A DNA stretch of 43,886 nucleotides from the NCBI GenBank assembly GCA_016871805.1, contig VHCG01000033.1, positions 1 through 43,886 of the forward strand, in the 5' to 3' direction. This DNA comes from Verrucomicrobiota bacterium. Its GTDB lineage: Bacteria > Verrucomicrobiota > Verrucomicrobiia > Limisphaerales > UBA9464. Shown here in pieces: positions 25,243 to 35,500 of this stretch; position 1 is the first letter of the stretch; each line of letters begins with the position of its first letter. The translations under genes were made by a program, and so were the position numbers. The notes below the pieces were generated by a model. That model saw only the letters and a list, made by a program, of their open reading frames with translations. It searched no databases and was not told the DNA's origin.

Positions 25243-25551
25243 TCAGGTGTCGGCCTTCTCGAGCGTGGCCTGCAGGGAATACTTCTGGAGCTGGTGGACG
25301 TAGTGTTCCGCCTTCTCGAAGGACTCCCGGGTCAGGACACTCCGCCCCTGCTCATGGACCTCGAGCATGTGCTTTTCGGCCCGTTTCCGATCCCATCCGA
25401 ACACGACCTGGAAGACGTGGGTGACGTAGGCCATGATGTTGATCGGATCGTTCCAGCAGACCACAAGGAATCCAGGTTCCTTCTGCCCCTTCGACTGCTC
25501 CTCGGGCGCCTCCTTCGTCTGGGGCGGTGTTGATGGCACCGGTGCCGGCAT
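25243..25551 (-). CDS. clpS: ATP-dependent Clp protease adaptor ClpS
   Basis: ClpS binds proteins with destabilising N-terminal residues and delivers them to the ClpA/ClpC-ClpP protease. The 102-residue product has an unstructured Pro/Glu-rich N-terminus of about 25 residues, then the core VVCWNDPINIMAYVTHVFQV and AEKHMLEVHEQGRSV with the conserved His. The WNDP block in place of the proteobacterial LNDD is the form seen in Actinobacteria. The C-terminus QATLEKA matches the family strand. The start is the ATG at 25549-25551. It heads a three-gene unit with the DUF2017-like gene and aat, just downstream of the atp terminator. Confidence 0.93.
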   Translation of the reverse strand: MPAPVPSTPPQTKEAPEEQSKGQKEPGFLVVCWNDPINIMAYVTHVFQVVFGWDRKRAEKHMLEVHEQGRSVLTRESFEKAEHYVHQLQKYSLQATLEKADT

Positions 25552-25558
25552 GCTCTGG

Positions 25559-25586
25559 ACCCTAGCGGCAAGGCGATGGGAAACAA
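25559..25586 (-). promoter_or_regulatory. Candidate clpS promoter
   Basis: On the minus strand TTGTTT (25581-25586) and TAGGGT (25559-25564) are separated by 16 bases, between the atp terminator and the clpS ATG. Each matches the consensus hexamer at three of six bases, so the call is weak. The -10-like element ends only seven bases before the ATG, which would make the clpS message leaderless or nearly so. Confidence 0.3.
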
Positions 25587-25611
25587 GCCGGCGACTCCGC
25601 CCACACCCAAG

Positions 25612-25638
25612 AAAAAACCCGGCGCTGGGCCGGGTTTT
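25612..25638 (-). terminator. Intrinsic terminator of the atp operon
   Basis: A perfect 10-base-pair stem AAAACCCGGC/GCCGGGTTTT (25614-25623 with 25629-25638) encloses a five-base loop. On the minus strand it is followed by a run of six T (25612-25617). It starts 15 bases after the atpC stop, and no other gene uses it from this side. The near-symmetric A and T flanks mean it could also act for plus-strand transcription. Confidence 0.9.
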
Positions 25639-25653
25639 GGAGTCGTTGTGACA

Positions 25654-26061
25654 TCAGGAATGACGTCGGCGTTTGACCTTCAGCTGGGTCAGCGAGTGCA
25701 TCAAGGAGGCCTGGACGGTCGCATGCTCGTCGTCACCCAGCTTCTCGGCGAGGCGTGCCTCGGCCCGCTTCCGGGCCTCTTCGGCCTTCGCCTCGTCGAT
25801 GTCATCGGCCTTGATCGCCATGTCCGTGAGGATTGCGACGCGGTCGCCGGTGATCTCGACGAATCCAGAGCCCACGGCCAGGAAGTAGTCGCGGCCCGAC
25901 TTGCGGGCACAGACTTCTCCGGAGGCGATCTCTGTCATCAGCGGGATGTGCCTCGGAAAGATGCCCATCTCACCCTCGACACCAGGCAGGGTGACCATGT
26001 CGACATCCTCCGAGTAGATCTTGGCCTCGGGGGTGACGATCTCGAGTTTGAGCGTGGCCAT
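25654..26061 (-). CDS. atpC: ATP synthase epsilon subunit
   Basis: The epsilon subunit sits in the central stalk and inhibits ATP hydrolysis. The product is 135 residues, the usual size. The N-terminal beta-sandwich contains the hallmark LPGVEGEMGIFPRHIPLMT and then SGEVCARKSGRDYFLAVGSG. A C-terminal two-helix Ala/Glu/Lys-rich region (KAEEARKRAEARLAEKL) follows. The frame is open 17 codons further upstream, but the ATG at 26059-26061 (MATLKLEIVTPE) is where the domain begins, and a purine-rich GGGAAGGGAG stretch lies upstream. It is the last gene before the terminator. Confidence 0.95.
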   Translation of the reverse strand: MATLKLEIVTPEAKIYSEDVDMVTLPGVEGEMGIFPRHIPLMTEIASGEVCARKSGRDYFLAVGSGFVEITGDRVAILTDMAIKADDIDEAKAEEARKRAEARLAEKLGDDEHATVQASLMHSLTQLKVKRRRHS

Positions 26062-26108
26062 GTTGGATTCCAGAAGAGGTTGGGAAGGGAGGGTCCGGTC
26101 GGATCGCC

Positions 26109-28479
<2,371 letters not shown>

Positions 28480-28513
28480 ATGCGGGGCGGTGGGTCAGGA
28501 AACCTGGGGACCG

Positions 28514-30040
28514 TCAGCGGTATCCCTGCTTGAACTCGATGATGGCCGCCTTCAGCTCCGCCGCGAGGGCGTCGTTGAAGGCCTTTTCGTTGCGGACCTT
28601 GTCCAGAACCGCAGCCTTCCGCGTCGCGAGGAAGTCCATGAGCTTGGTCTGGAAATCCTTCACCTTCTCGACCGCCACGTCGTCGAGGAAGTTGTTCTGC
28701 ATCGCCCAGAGGATCGATGCCTGCTGCTCGACCGGCTGCGGGTTGTACTGGTTCTGCTTGAACAGCTCGACGATGCGCTTGCCGCGTTCGAGCGTCGCCT
28801 GGGTCTTGGCATCGAGATCCGATCCGAACTGGGCGAACGCCGCCAGCTCACGGAACTGGGCGAGGTCCAGCTTGATGCGGCCGGCAACCTGCTTCATCGC
28901 CTTGATCTGCGCGGCCGAACCGACGCGGGAGACCGAGAGACCGACCGAGATCGCGGGACGGACACCCTGATAGAACAGGTCCGTCTCGAGGTAGATCTGG
29001 CCGTCTGTGATCGAGATGACGTTGGTCGGAATGTACGCAGAGACGTCGCCCGCCTGGGTCTCGATGATCGGAAGCGCCGTGAGGGATCCGTTGCCCGCCA
29101 TCTCGTTGACGCGTGCGGCGCGCTCGAGAAGACGGCTATGCAGGTAGAAGACGTCACCCGGATACGCTTCGCGGCCCGACGGACGCTTCAGCACCAGGGA
29201 AACCTGGCGGTAGGCGACCGCCTGCTTGGAGAGATCATCATAGATGATCAGGGCATCCATGCCGTTGTCCATGAACCACTCGCCCATCGCCGCACCGGAG
29301 AACGGAGCGAGGTACTGGGAGGCGGCAGAGGAGTCGGCCGAGGCCACCACGACGATGGTGGAATCGAGCGCACCCGCCTTTTCGAGCTCCGCGATGACAC
29401 GGGCCACGTTGGACTGCTTCTGGCCGACGGCGACGTAGATGTTGTAGACCGGACGGAACCCCGGGACGTTGGCGTTCTGTTTGTTGATCCGGGCCTGGTT
29501 GATCATCGTGTCCACGCCGATCGTGGTCTTGCCGGTGGACCGGTCGCCGATGATCAGCTCGCGCTGGCCACGCCCGATCGGGATCATGGCGTCGATGGCC
29601 ATGATGCCGGTCTGAAGCGGCTGGTTCACGGACTGCCGCTTCACGATGCCGGGGGCGATCTTCTCGACCGGATACGACGTGGTGGCGACGATCTCGCCCT
29701 TGCCATCGACCGGGCGGCCGAGGGTGTCGACGACTCGGCCGAGGAGGCCCTTGCCAACGGGTACGGAGAGGAGCTTGCCGGTGGTCTTGACCTCGGCGCC
29801 TTCTTTGACGCCCAGGTAGTCGCCAAGAATGATGGCGCCGACCTCGGTCTCCTCAAGGTTGAGGGCGAGGCCGATGACCCCGCTTCCGAAGTCGAGCATC
29901 TCGTTGGCCATCGCATCGGTGAGACCTTCGATCTTGGCGACGCCGTCGGAGACTTCGCGGACGAACCCGACATTCTGGCGTTGGACCGTCGCCTTTACAC
30001 CGGCGATTTGTGCTTCGATTTCCTGGAGGATGTTGCTCAT
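28514..30040 (-). CDS. atpA: ATP synthase alpha subunit
   Basis: The non-catalytic nucleotide-binding alpha subunit of F1, 508 residues. The P-loop is GDRSTGKT (165-172), with Ser where many bacteria have Gln. Other family stretches are [20 protein letters not shown], then [20 protein letters not shown] and [20 protein letters not shown] with one substitution at its start (VLKRPSG). The C-terminus is helical and complete. It starts with an ATG at 30038-30040, 41 bases after the atpH stop. Confidence 0.98.
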   Translation of the reverse strand: MSNILQEIEAQIAGVKATVQRQNVGFVREVSDGVAKIEGLTDAMANEMLDFGSGVIGLALNLEETEVGAIILGDYLGVKEGAEVKTTGKLLSVPVGKGLLGRVVDTLGRPVDGKGEIVATTSYPVEKIAPGIVKRQSVNQPLQTGIMAIDAMIPIGRGQRELIIGDRSTGKTTIGVDTMINQARINKQNANVPGFRPVYNIYVAVGQKQSNVARVIAELEKAGALDSTIVVVASADSSAASQYLAPFSGAAMGEWFMDNGMDALIIYDDLSKQAVAYRQVSLVLKRPSGREAYPGDVFYLHSRLLERAARVNEMAGNGSLTALPIIETQAGDVSAYIPTNVISITDGQIYLETDLFYQGVRPAISVGLSVSRVGSAAQIKAMKQVAGRIKLDLAQFRELAAFAQFGSDLDAKTQATLERGKRIVELFKQNQYNPQPVEQQASILWAMQNNFLDDVAVEKVKDFQTKLMDFLATRKAAVLDKVRNEKAFNDALAAELKAAIIEFKQGYR

Positions 30041-30081
30041 CGGAACTGAATTGGATTGAAAGTGGGAGAAATGGGTGTCGA

Positions 30082-30480
30082 TCAGAGGACGGATGCGGAC
30101 TGCAGAGCGGCGAGGCGACCCGCAACGGAGCCGTCATAGATATCGCTGCCGACCTGGACCCGTAGTCCGCCGATTAGAGCGGGATTGATCCAGAAGGTAA
30201 GTTGGAGACCGGCCCCGTACTGACGCTCGAGATTTAAGCGGATCGCCTCCTGCTGCTCCGGAGTGGTTTCCGTGGCGTTCTCGACCCGGGCCGTCCGGCG
30301 GTCGAGGTCCAGCTTCACTAGCCGCTTGAAATGCTCGACGATCGCCAGGTAACCCCGGGGCTTCCGCTTCAGCACCGCAGTGACCGCATCGCGAACGCGG
30401 CCTTGATCCAGGACTCCGGCCACTTGGCAGGCCTTGAAGAGATCCCGACCGTCACGCCGGGCTTGCTTGGAGATCTTCAT
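30082..30480 (-). CDS. atpH: ATP synthase delta subunit, unusually short
   Basis: The position between atpF and atpA and the C-terminal part ([20 protein letters not shown], then [20 protein letters not shown]) identify F1 delta, the peripheral stalk cap. The product is only 132 residues against about 175-180 normally. The start cannot move upstream, because the atpF TGA at 30505-30507 lies in the same frame. The C-terminal domain is intact. The N-terminal six-helix domain that binds alpha is reduced to roughly its last helices (residues 1-65), so about 45 residues are missing. No frameshifted remainder is seen in the 24-base gap to atpF. Confidence 0.9.
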   Translation of the reverse strand: MKISKQARRDGRDLFKACQVAGVLDQGRVRDAVTAVLKRKPRGYLAIVEHFKRLVKLDLDRRTARVENATETTPEQQEAIRLNLERQYGAGLQLTFWINPALIGGLRVQVGSDIYDGSVAGRLAALQSASVL

Positions 30481-30504
30481 GCGCTCTGGGAAACCCGGAA
30501 GGGA

Positions 30505-31047
30505 TCAGTTGTTGGCCAGGAGACGATTGGCGTCGTCCGCCAGACGCTTCTTTTGGTCGACCGTCAACACGTCGGCTGTAACCTTGGCGCTGGTCTCGAC
30601 CACCAGACGGGTGACCTCCTTGCGAAGCTCCGCCTTCATGCGGGCCAGCTCGTTGTCCCCCGCGACCTTCGCCTTGGCCAGAATGTCCTGGGCATCGGTG
30701 ATGGCCTGCTGACGGCTCTTCTCCGCCTCGGCAGCGGCAGCGACGCGGGCCTCCTCGATCATCCGGGTCGCCTGGGCACCGGCCTGTCCGATGACCTCTC
30801 GGGCCTTCGCCTCGGCACCGGCAAGTTCGGCCTTGATGCGCTCGGCATTGGCCAACCCCTGCTCGATCTTCTCGGCGCGCTCCTTGAGCACCTTTTGGAT
30901 CGGTCCAAACGCGAACTTCTTCAGCAGCAGCGACACAAGGACGAAGCTGATGATGTTCGAGATCAGGGCCGCCCAGTTTGCTCCGAAGGTGGTGGCGATC
31001 TGCTCAATAGGGCCAGCAGCGGCGGCAAGCACGAGGAAAAAGCTCAT
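30505..31047 (-). CDS. atpF: ATP synthase b subunit
   Basis: The b subunit is the peripheral stalk. The 180-residue product has a short hydrophobic start, one membrane helix (about 26-47, LISNIISFVLVSLLLKKFAF) and then a long Ala/Glu/Lys/Arg-rich helix to the end (for example LANAERIKAELAGAEAKARE), which fits the right-handed coiled coil. The typical GPIQKVLKERAEKIEQGL junction is present. A terminator-like hairpin lies between it and atpE upstream. Only one b-type gene is seen, so a b2 homodimer is expected. Confidence 0.95.
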   Translation of the reverse strand: MSFFLVLAAAAGPIEQIATTFGANWAALISNIISFVLVSLLLKKFAFGPIQKVLKERAEKIEQGLANAERIKAELAGAEAKAREVIGQAGAQATRMIEEARVAAAAEAEKSRQQAITDAQDILAKAKVAGDNELARMKAELRKEVTRLVVETSAKVTADVLTVDQKKRLADDANRLLANN

Positions 31048-31068
31048 ACGGACGAGTCAGCGGTCTTG

Positions 31069-31102
31069 AAAAAATGGTGGCGCGGGCCTAGGGGCCCGCG
31101 CC
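31069..31102 (-). terminator. Terminator-like hairpin between atpE and atpF
   Basis: A perfect 10-base-pair GC-rich stem GGCGCGGGCC/GGCCCGCGCC (31079-31088 with 31093-31102) with a four-base loop begins 11 bases after the atpE stop. On the minus strand it is followed four bases later by six T (31069-31074). It has the form of an intrinsic terminator inside the operon. As atpF-C follow and have no other obvious promoter, it must allow read-through or act as an RNA-processing or stabilising element for the atpB-atpE part. Confidence 0.75.
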
Positions 31103-31113
31103 GGACGGTTCGA

Positions 31114-31323
31114 TCACTTGCCGTTCCACAGGAACAGGGCGAAGAACACGATGCCTTCGGCGAAGGCCGTGCTCAGAATCGACTGGACGAGGATCTGAGT
31201 GGCGGCGCCGGGATTCCGGCCAACCGCCTCGGAAGCGCCCTTGCCGATCATGCCCACGCCGATTGCGGCGCCAAGGCACGCGGCAGCGACATGGATATTT
31301 CCGGAGATTTCAGCGAGCATCAT
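31114..31323 (-). CDS. atpE: ATP synthase c subunit
   Basis: The c subunit forms the rotor ring in the membrane. The product is 69 residues, two helices joined by the polar loop GRNPGAATQ. The ion-binding carboxylate is Glu56 (STAFAEGIVFFALF). It is followed by Gly-Ile, not the Ser/Thr seen in sodium-binding rings, which suggests proton coupling. The start is the first of two consecutive ATG codons (31321-31323). Upstream lies an ACACAAC tandem repeat and no Shine-Dalgarno sequence; downstream lies a strong hairpin. Both probably bear on its high required stoichiometry. Confidence 0.96.
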   Translation of the reverse strand: MMLAEISGNIHVAAACLGAAIGVGMIGKGASEAVGRNPGAATQILVQSILSTAFAEGIVFFALFLWNGK

Positions 31324-31333
31324 AGTATTGCGC

Positions 31334-31358
31334 GTTGTGTGTTGTGTGTTGTGTGTTG
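31334..31358. repeat. Heptanucleotide tandem repeat upstream of atpE
   Basis: Three exact copies of GTTGTGT (31334-31354) and a partial fourth (31355-31358) lie in the atpB-atpE gap. On the transcribed minus strand they read ACACAAC repeated, ending ten bases before the atpE ATG. The resulting leader is rich in A and C and predicted to be unstructured. Such a short tandem repeat can change copy number by slippage. Confidence 0.85.
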
Positions 31359-31404
31359 CCCGATCGCCCCGGCAGTCATGCCACCGTCTGACGACCGAAA
31401 GTGT

Positions 31405-32367
31405 TTAGTGTCCCGAATGTCCCCCCTCGTCACCGTGGGACCCATGCGACTCGTCGTGAGTGCAGATCAGCAGGGTGAAGACCGCGGTGAGGAGCATGAA
31501 GACCAGTCCCTGAACGAGACCTACCATCAGCTCCATGAAATAGAACGGCAACGCCGTCAGCCATCCAAGCATCGGCCCGCCCAGATGGGTCATCGACTCC
31601 AGCATGTTTTCACCCGCGTAAATGTTGCCGAAGAGCCGGAAGCTCAGCGAGACCGGGCGGAACACGATCGAGACCACCTCGAGGAGGCCCACCGCAAAGA
31701 AGACCACGACCATCAGGGCCAAGAGCGGACCCGAAGTCGCACCCTTCGGCGCAAACAGATGCTTGAGGAAGCCCACTACTCCATTTTCTTGGATCGCCCA
31801 GATGAGCCACAGCGCAAAGAAGACCATCGACATCGCGAACGTCATGTTGAAGTCCGCATGCGCGCCGCGGAGGAGCGGTTCGCTCACATGGAACCCGTGA
31901 CCTTCTTGGGCATAACCCCAGCCCACCGTCCCGACCAATGGGAATAGGCCCGACCAATTGGTTATCACGATGAAGATGAACAGGGATCCAAAGAACCAGA
32001 AGGTCTTCTCCACCAGATGCTTCCCTATGACGCCCGCCAGGAATCCCTCAAGCCCATCGACCATCCACTCCCAGAAATTCTGAGCGCCGGCGGGAACCAT
32101 CGCCGACCTCCGCATGGCAAGCTGCGCCCCGAGGATAATCGCCAAGGCCACCACCCAGGTAAGGACCATCGAGTTAGTGACCGGGAGCACCGAATCGGTG
32201 ACTGGAAGAGGGACTTTGAAAAGTACCGGGGCTGCAGGGGGCAACCCGCTGGTGCGCTCGGCCTTATGGGAGGCCGAAGCGGCATGGCCGTGATCCTCGG
32301 CGGCCCAGGCGACGCAGGCGGGGACCAACGTCAGGAGCAGGGCCAGAATGAATCGCTGAAATCGCAT
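31405..32367 (-). CDS. atpB: ATP synthase a subunit, with signal peptide and His-rich tail
   Basis: The a subunit forms the proton half-channels next to the c-ring. The 320-residue product starts with a cleavable-looking signal peptide (FQRFILALLLTLVPACVAWA, about 3-22), followed by a His/Ala-rich segment. It then has five or more membrane helices. The essential Arg lies in VSLSFRLFGNIYAGENML. The C-terminus ends in a Gly/His-rich tail (THDESHGSHGDEGGHSGH) with five His. The frame is open 17 codons further, but the ATG at 32365-32367 begins the signal peptide. It is the first gene of the operon; no atpI is seen. Confidence 0.94.
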   Translation of the reverse strand: MRFQRFILALLLTLVPACVAWAAEDHGHAASASHKAERTSGLPPAAPVLFKVPLPVTDSVLPVTNSMVLTWVVALAIILGAQLAMRRSAMVPAGAQNFWEWMVDGLEGFLAGVIGKHLVEKTFWFFGSLFIFIVITNWSGLFPLVGTVGWGYAQEGHGFHVSEPLLRGAHADFNMTFAMSMVFFALWLIWAIQENGVVGFLKHLFAPKGATSGPLLALMVVVFFAVGLLEVVSIVFRPVSLSFRLFGNIYAGENMLESMTHLGGPMLGWLTALPFYFMELMVGLVQGLVFMLLTAVFTLLICTHDESHGSHGDEGGHSGH

Positions 32368-32444
32368 GGCGGCTGAAACACGGCGTCGACCGCCGGGAAG
32401 AACAAACCGTTCCCCCACGCCGGAAGAACGCCGCGGAGGATGAG

Positions 32445-32472
32445 ATTACATTGTGTGTAAAATTTTTCACAA
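32445..32472 (-). promoter_or_regulatory. atp operon promoter with overlapping TGTGA-type site
   Basis: On the minus strand TTGTGA (32467-32472) and TGTAAT (32445-32450, five of six matches to TATAAT) are separated by 16 bases, giving a start near 32438 and a leader of about 70 bases. Overlapping the -35 element is TGTGA-N6-TTACA (32456-32471), one mismatch from the CRP-type palindrome found before nuoB. If a regulator binds here it would cover the -35 region. The promoter call is stronger than the operator call. Confidence 0.6.
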
Positions 32473-32515
32473 GAGGTTTTTGCAGCCGAAACTGGTACCC
32501 CAATCGCCGCCTCCC

Positions 32516-32543
32516 TTGTCGCCCCACGATCCCGGAGTATGGT
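32516..32543 (+). promoter_or_regulatory. Candidate promoter of the SNF2 helicase gene
   Basis: TTGTCG (32516-32521) and TATGGT (32538-32543) are spaced by 16 bases on the plus strand, each matching four of six consensus positions. The -10 element ends ten bases before the ATG, so the message would have a leader of only a few bases. It is divergent from the atp promoter 44 bases away. Confidence 0.4.
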
Positions 32544-32553
32544 GCGCTCCTGA

Positions 32554-35500
32554 ATGGATTCCGAGGCCTTCCCCCAGTTCAACGAGCCCGCCGCCCAGCA
32601 GTTCCTGAAGGAATTGCCCCAGGACACCCGCCACCGCGGAGAATCTCTCCAGGCGGATGGCGCCATCCAGGATCTCCGATGCACCCAGCCTGGCCTCGAG
32701 TATGTCGCGGACATCCAGGGCGACACCCTGTGGCAGACCATGCTCTCCTTCGACCCGGATACCGAGTCCTGGTGGGAGACCTGCACGTGTCCCGCCGGCG
32801 GCGGATGCGAGCATGCCGCGGGCGCCATGCTGACCCTGCTCTCGGAACGCGCCGCGGCCGTCGCCAAGTCGGACCCCAGGGACAAGCGCAAGAGGTCGAA
32901 GACGGGCACCACTCCAACACCGATCGCCTCCGGTGTCCTCGCCCGGCACACCTCCGAAGCCTTGGGCCGAGCCTTGTCCCGACCCGAGGCCGAATTCGTC
33001 CGGAAGGTCGAGGAACGCTTCGCCCGACTGCGCGAGAAACCCCATCTGAACGGCGACGACCTCATCGCCCTTGGATTCCGCATCGGAGGACACACCTGGG
33101 AAAAGCTGGATCTCTGGCCCGCCCCGCCCAGGGACGAGATCGAGTTCTGGAACTACCTGGCCCTCGCCGCCGAGGAGCGCGATCTCAGGTGGCCGGAGTT
33201 CCTCCGACCCATCACCCGGTTCGCCGACCTCCAACTCCAGCTCATCCAGTGGCGGCGCGGCCGTGACGTCGACCGCTGGCGCACCCTCCTCAACAACCTC
33301 CAGCTCGCCCCACCCGAGGAGGGCTCCGGGAAGTCCGACGAGCTCGAGCTGCGGATGCGGTTCACCGAAAAGGAAGCGGTGGTGGAATACCGGAAGCCTG
33401 GGGCTCTCGACTGGTCCGCCATCAAATCCGGGAAGTTCCGGGAGTTCGACGAGAAGCAGGGGGACCAGCTCTCGCCCGATGTCGCCCTCCTCTGGCAACC
33501 GCTCGCCCAGCGGGCCCGCTACGGGTATCCGATCAACCTTGTCTATGACGACCAGCAGACCCGACGCCTCCTCAATCGGATCCTGAGGCTCCCCGCCCTC
33601 GAACCCTTCCTCGTCGGGTCTGACGGCGATCCCCTCGGGCGACCCGGACAACCGCTCCAGTGGCGGCTGGACCCCGCCGCGGACGAATCCGACGACTACC
33701 AGCTGCGCCTGATCCAGCCCGACGGATCCCCTGCCCCCAAGGCCCTCTCGGTCCTGCAGGGCCGCCCCACCCTGTACCTCACCTCCCAGGAGGTCTGGTT
33801 GGGACCCCCGGTGGAGGATCGGGTCCTCGACCCCTCCGTTGCGACCCCCATCCCAGCCCCCTCCCTCGAAGCCCCCTCCGGAATCCGGTTCCTGCAATAC
33901 CTGGGTGTTCCCCTGCCACAGCGGATTGCCGAACGCGTCCAGACCGTGTCGCTCCAGCCGGTCCTGCACGGCGAGCTTAGGACCATCGCGTTTGGCAACG
34001 ACACCGAATACGCGGTCTTCGATGCCTTGGCCCTCAACCCCGACGGCACCTACGCCGAGCGGTGGAACGGCAGCAGCTGGCTCGATGCGAAGATCAGGGG
34101 CAAGGCCGGCACAGCCAATGGGGCGGAGGAATCGCTGGTGACCTACGACCGGTCCGGTTTGCCCGAGGTGACCCGGCTTCTGGAACCCGCCGGCTTCAAG
34201 TGGGACTTCGCACGACAACGCTGGCTGATGCGCGTCACCGCCAAGTTTCCCGACGCCTTCATGTCCTGGCTCTCGTCGGTGCCGCCCCAGGTCAGACTCG
34301 AGCTCAAGGGTGAACTGGGTTCGTTCCAGAATGGAACCGTCGCGGGTCGACTCCGCCTCGATGTGGTCGAGGCCGGCATGGATTGGTTCGACCTGAAGGT
34401 GGTCCTCGACGTCACGGACACCCAGCTGACGCCCGAGGAAATCAAGGCGCTGCTCGATGCCCGGGGGAAATGGGTACGCCTCGGCTCGAAGGGCTGGCGG
34501 AAGCTCGAGTTCAAGCTCTCCCCCGAGGAGGACGCCCAGCTCGCGAAACTCGGCATCAATCCCCACGAACTCACCAGCGAGTCCCAACGGTTCCATGCCC
34601 TGCAGCTGGCCGATTCCGCCGCGAAGGACTTCGTCGGCAAGGAGGCGTTCGAGGCGATCCGACGTCGGGCCGACGAGATCCAGGCCCGCGTCACCCCCGA
34701 GATCCCTAGGACACTCCAGGCCGAGCTCCGCCCCTACCAGAAGGACGGGTTCCACTTCCTCTGCTACCTCGCCGCCAACCGCTTCGGCGGCATCCTCGCC
34801 GACGACATGGGTCTCGGTAAGACACTCCAGACTCTGGGCTGGATCGCATGGCTTCGGGAGACCCTCAGTGCCCAGGTCCCGGAAATCACCGGACCCGCCC
34901 CGGCTCCCGCTGCGGCCGCTGAGACCAGGAAGAAACGGGGTACCAAAGCCGCCGAAGGGGAGGTCACAGTGGACACCCAGGCGGCGTCCACCATGGTCCT
35001 GGTCATCTGCCCGAAGTCGGTCACCGACAACTGGCGCGCCGAGGCCGAGCGGTTCGTGCCGCACCTCCGGGTCGCCGTATGGCGGAGCGAGAAGGTCAAG
35101 GAACTCCCGGCACAACTCGGCACCGCCGACCTGCACATCATCAACTACAACCAGCTCCGGACCGTCGGCGAGGCCCTCAGCCAGATCCGGTTCGGCGCCG
35201 TGATCCTGGACGAGGGCCAGTACATCAAGAATCCCACCAGTATCACCGCCCAGCTCGCACGAGGCCTCCAGTCGCACCACCGACTGGTGCTCTCGGGCAC
35301 CCCCATCGAAAATAAGCTCCTCGATCTCTGGAGCCTCATGAGCTTCGCCATGCCCAGCGCCCTCGGCAGTCGGAACGAGTTCACCCGACTGTTCGAGTCG
35401 AAGGGCGATCCCCTGGCCCGACAACGCCTCGCCGCACGCGTCCGCCCGTTCCTGTTGCGACGCACCAAGTCGCAGGTCGCCAGGGATCTCCCCGACCGGA

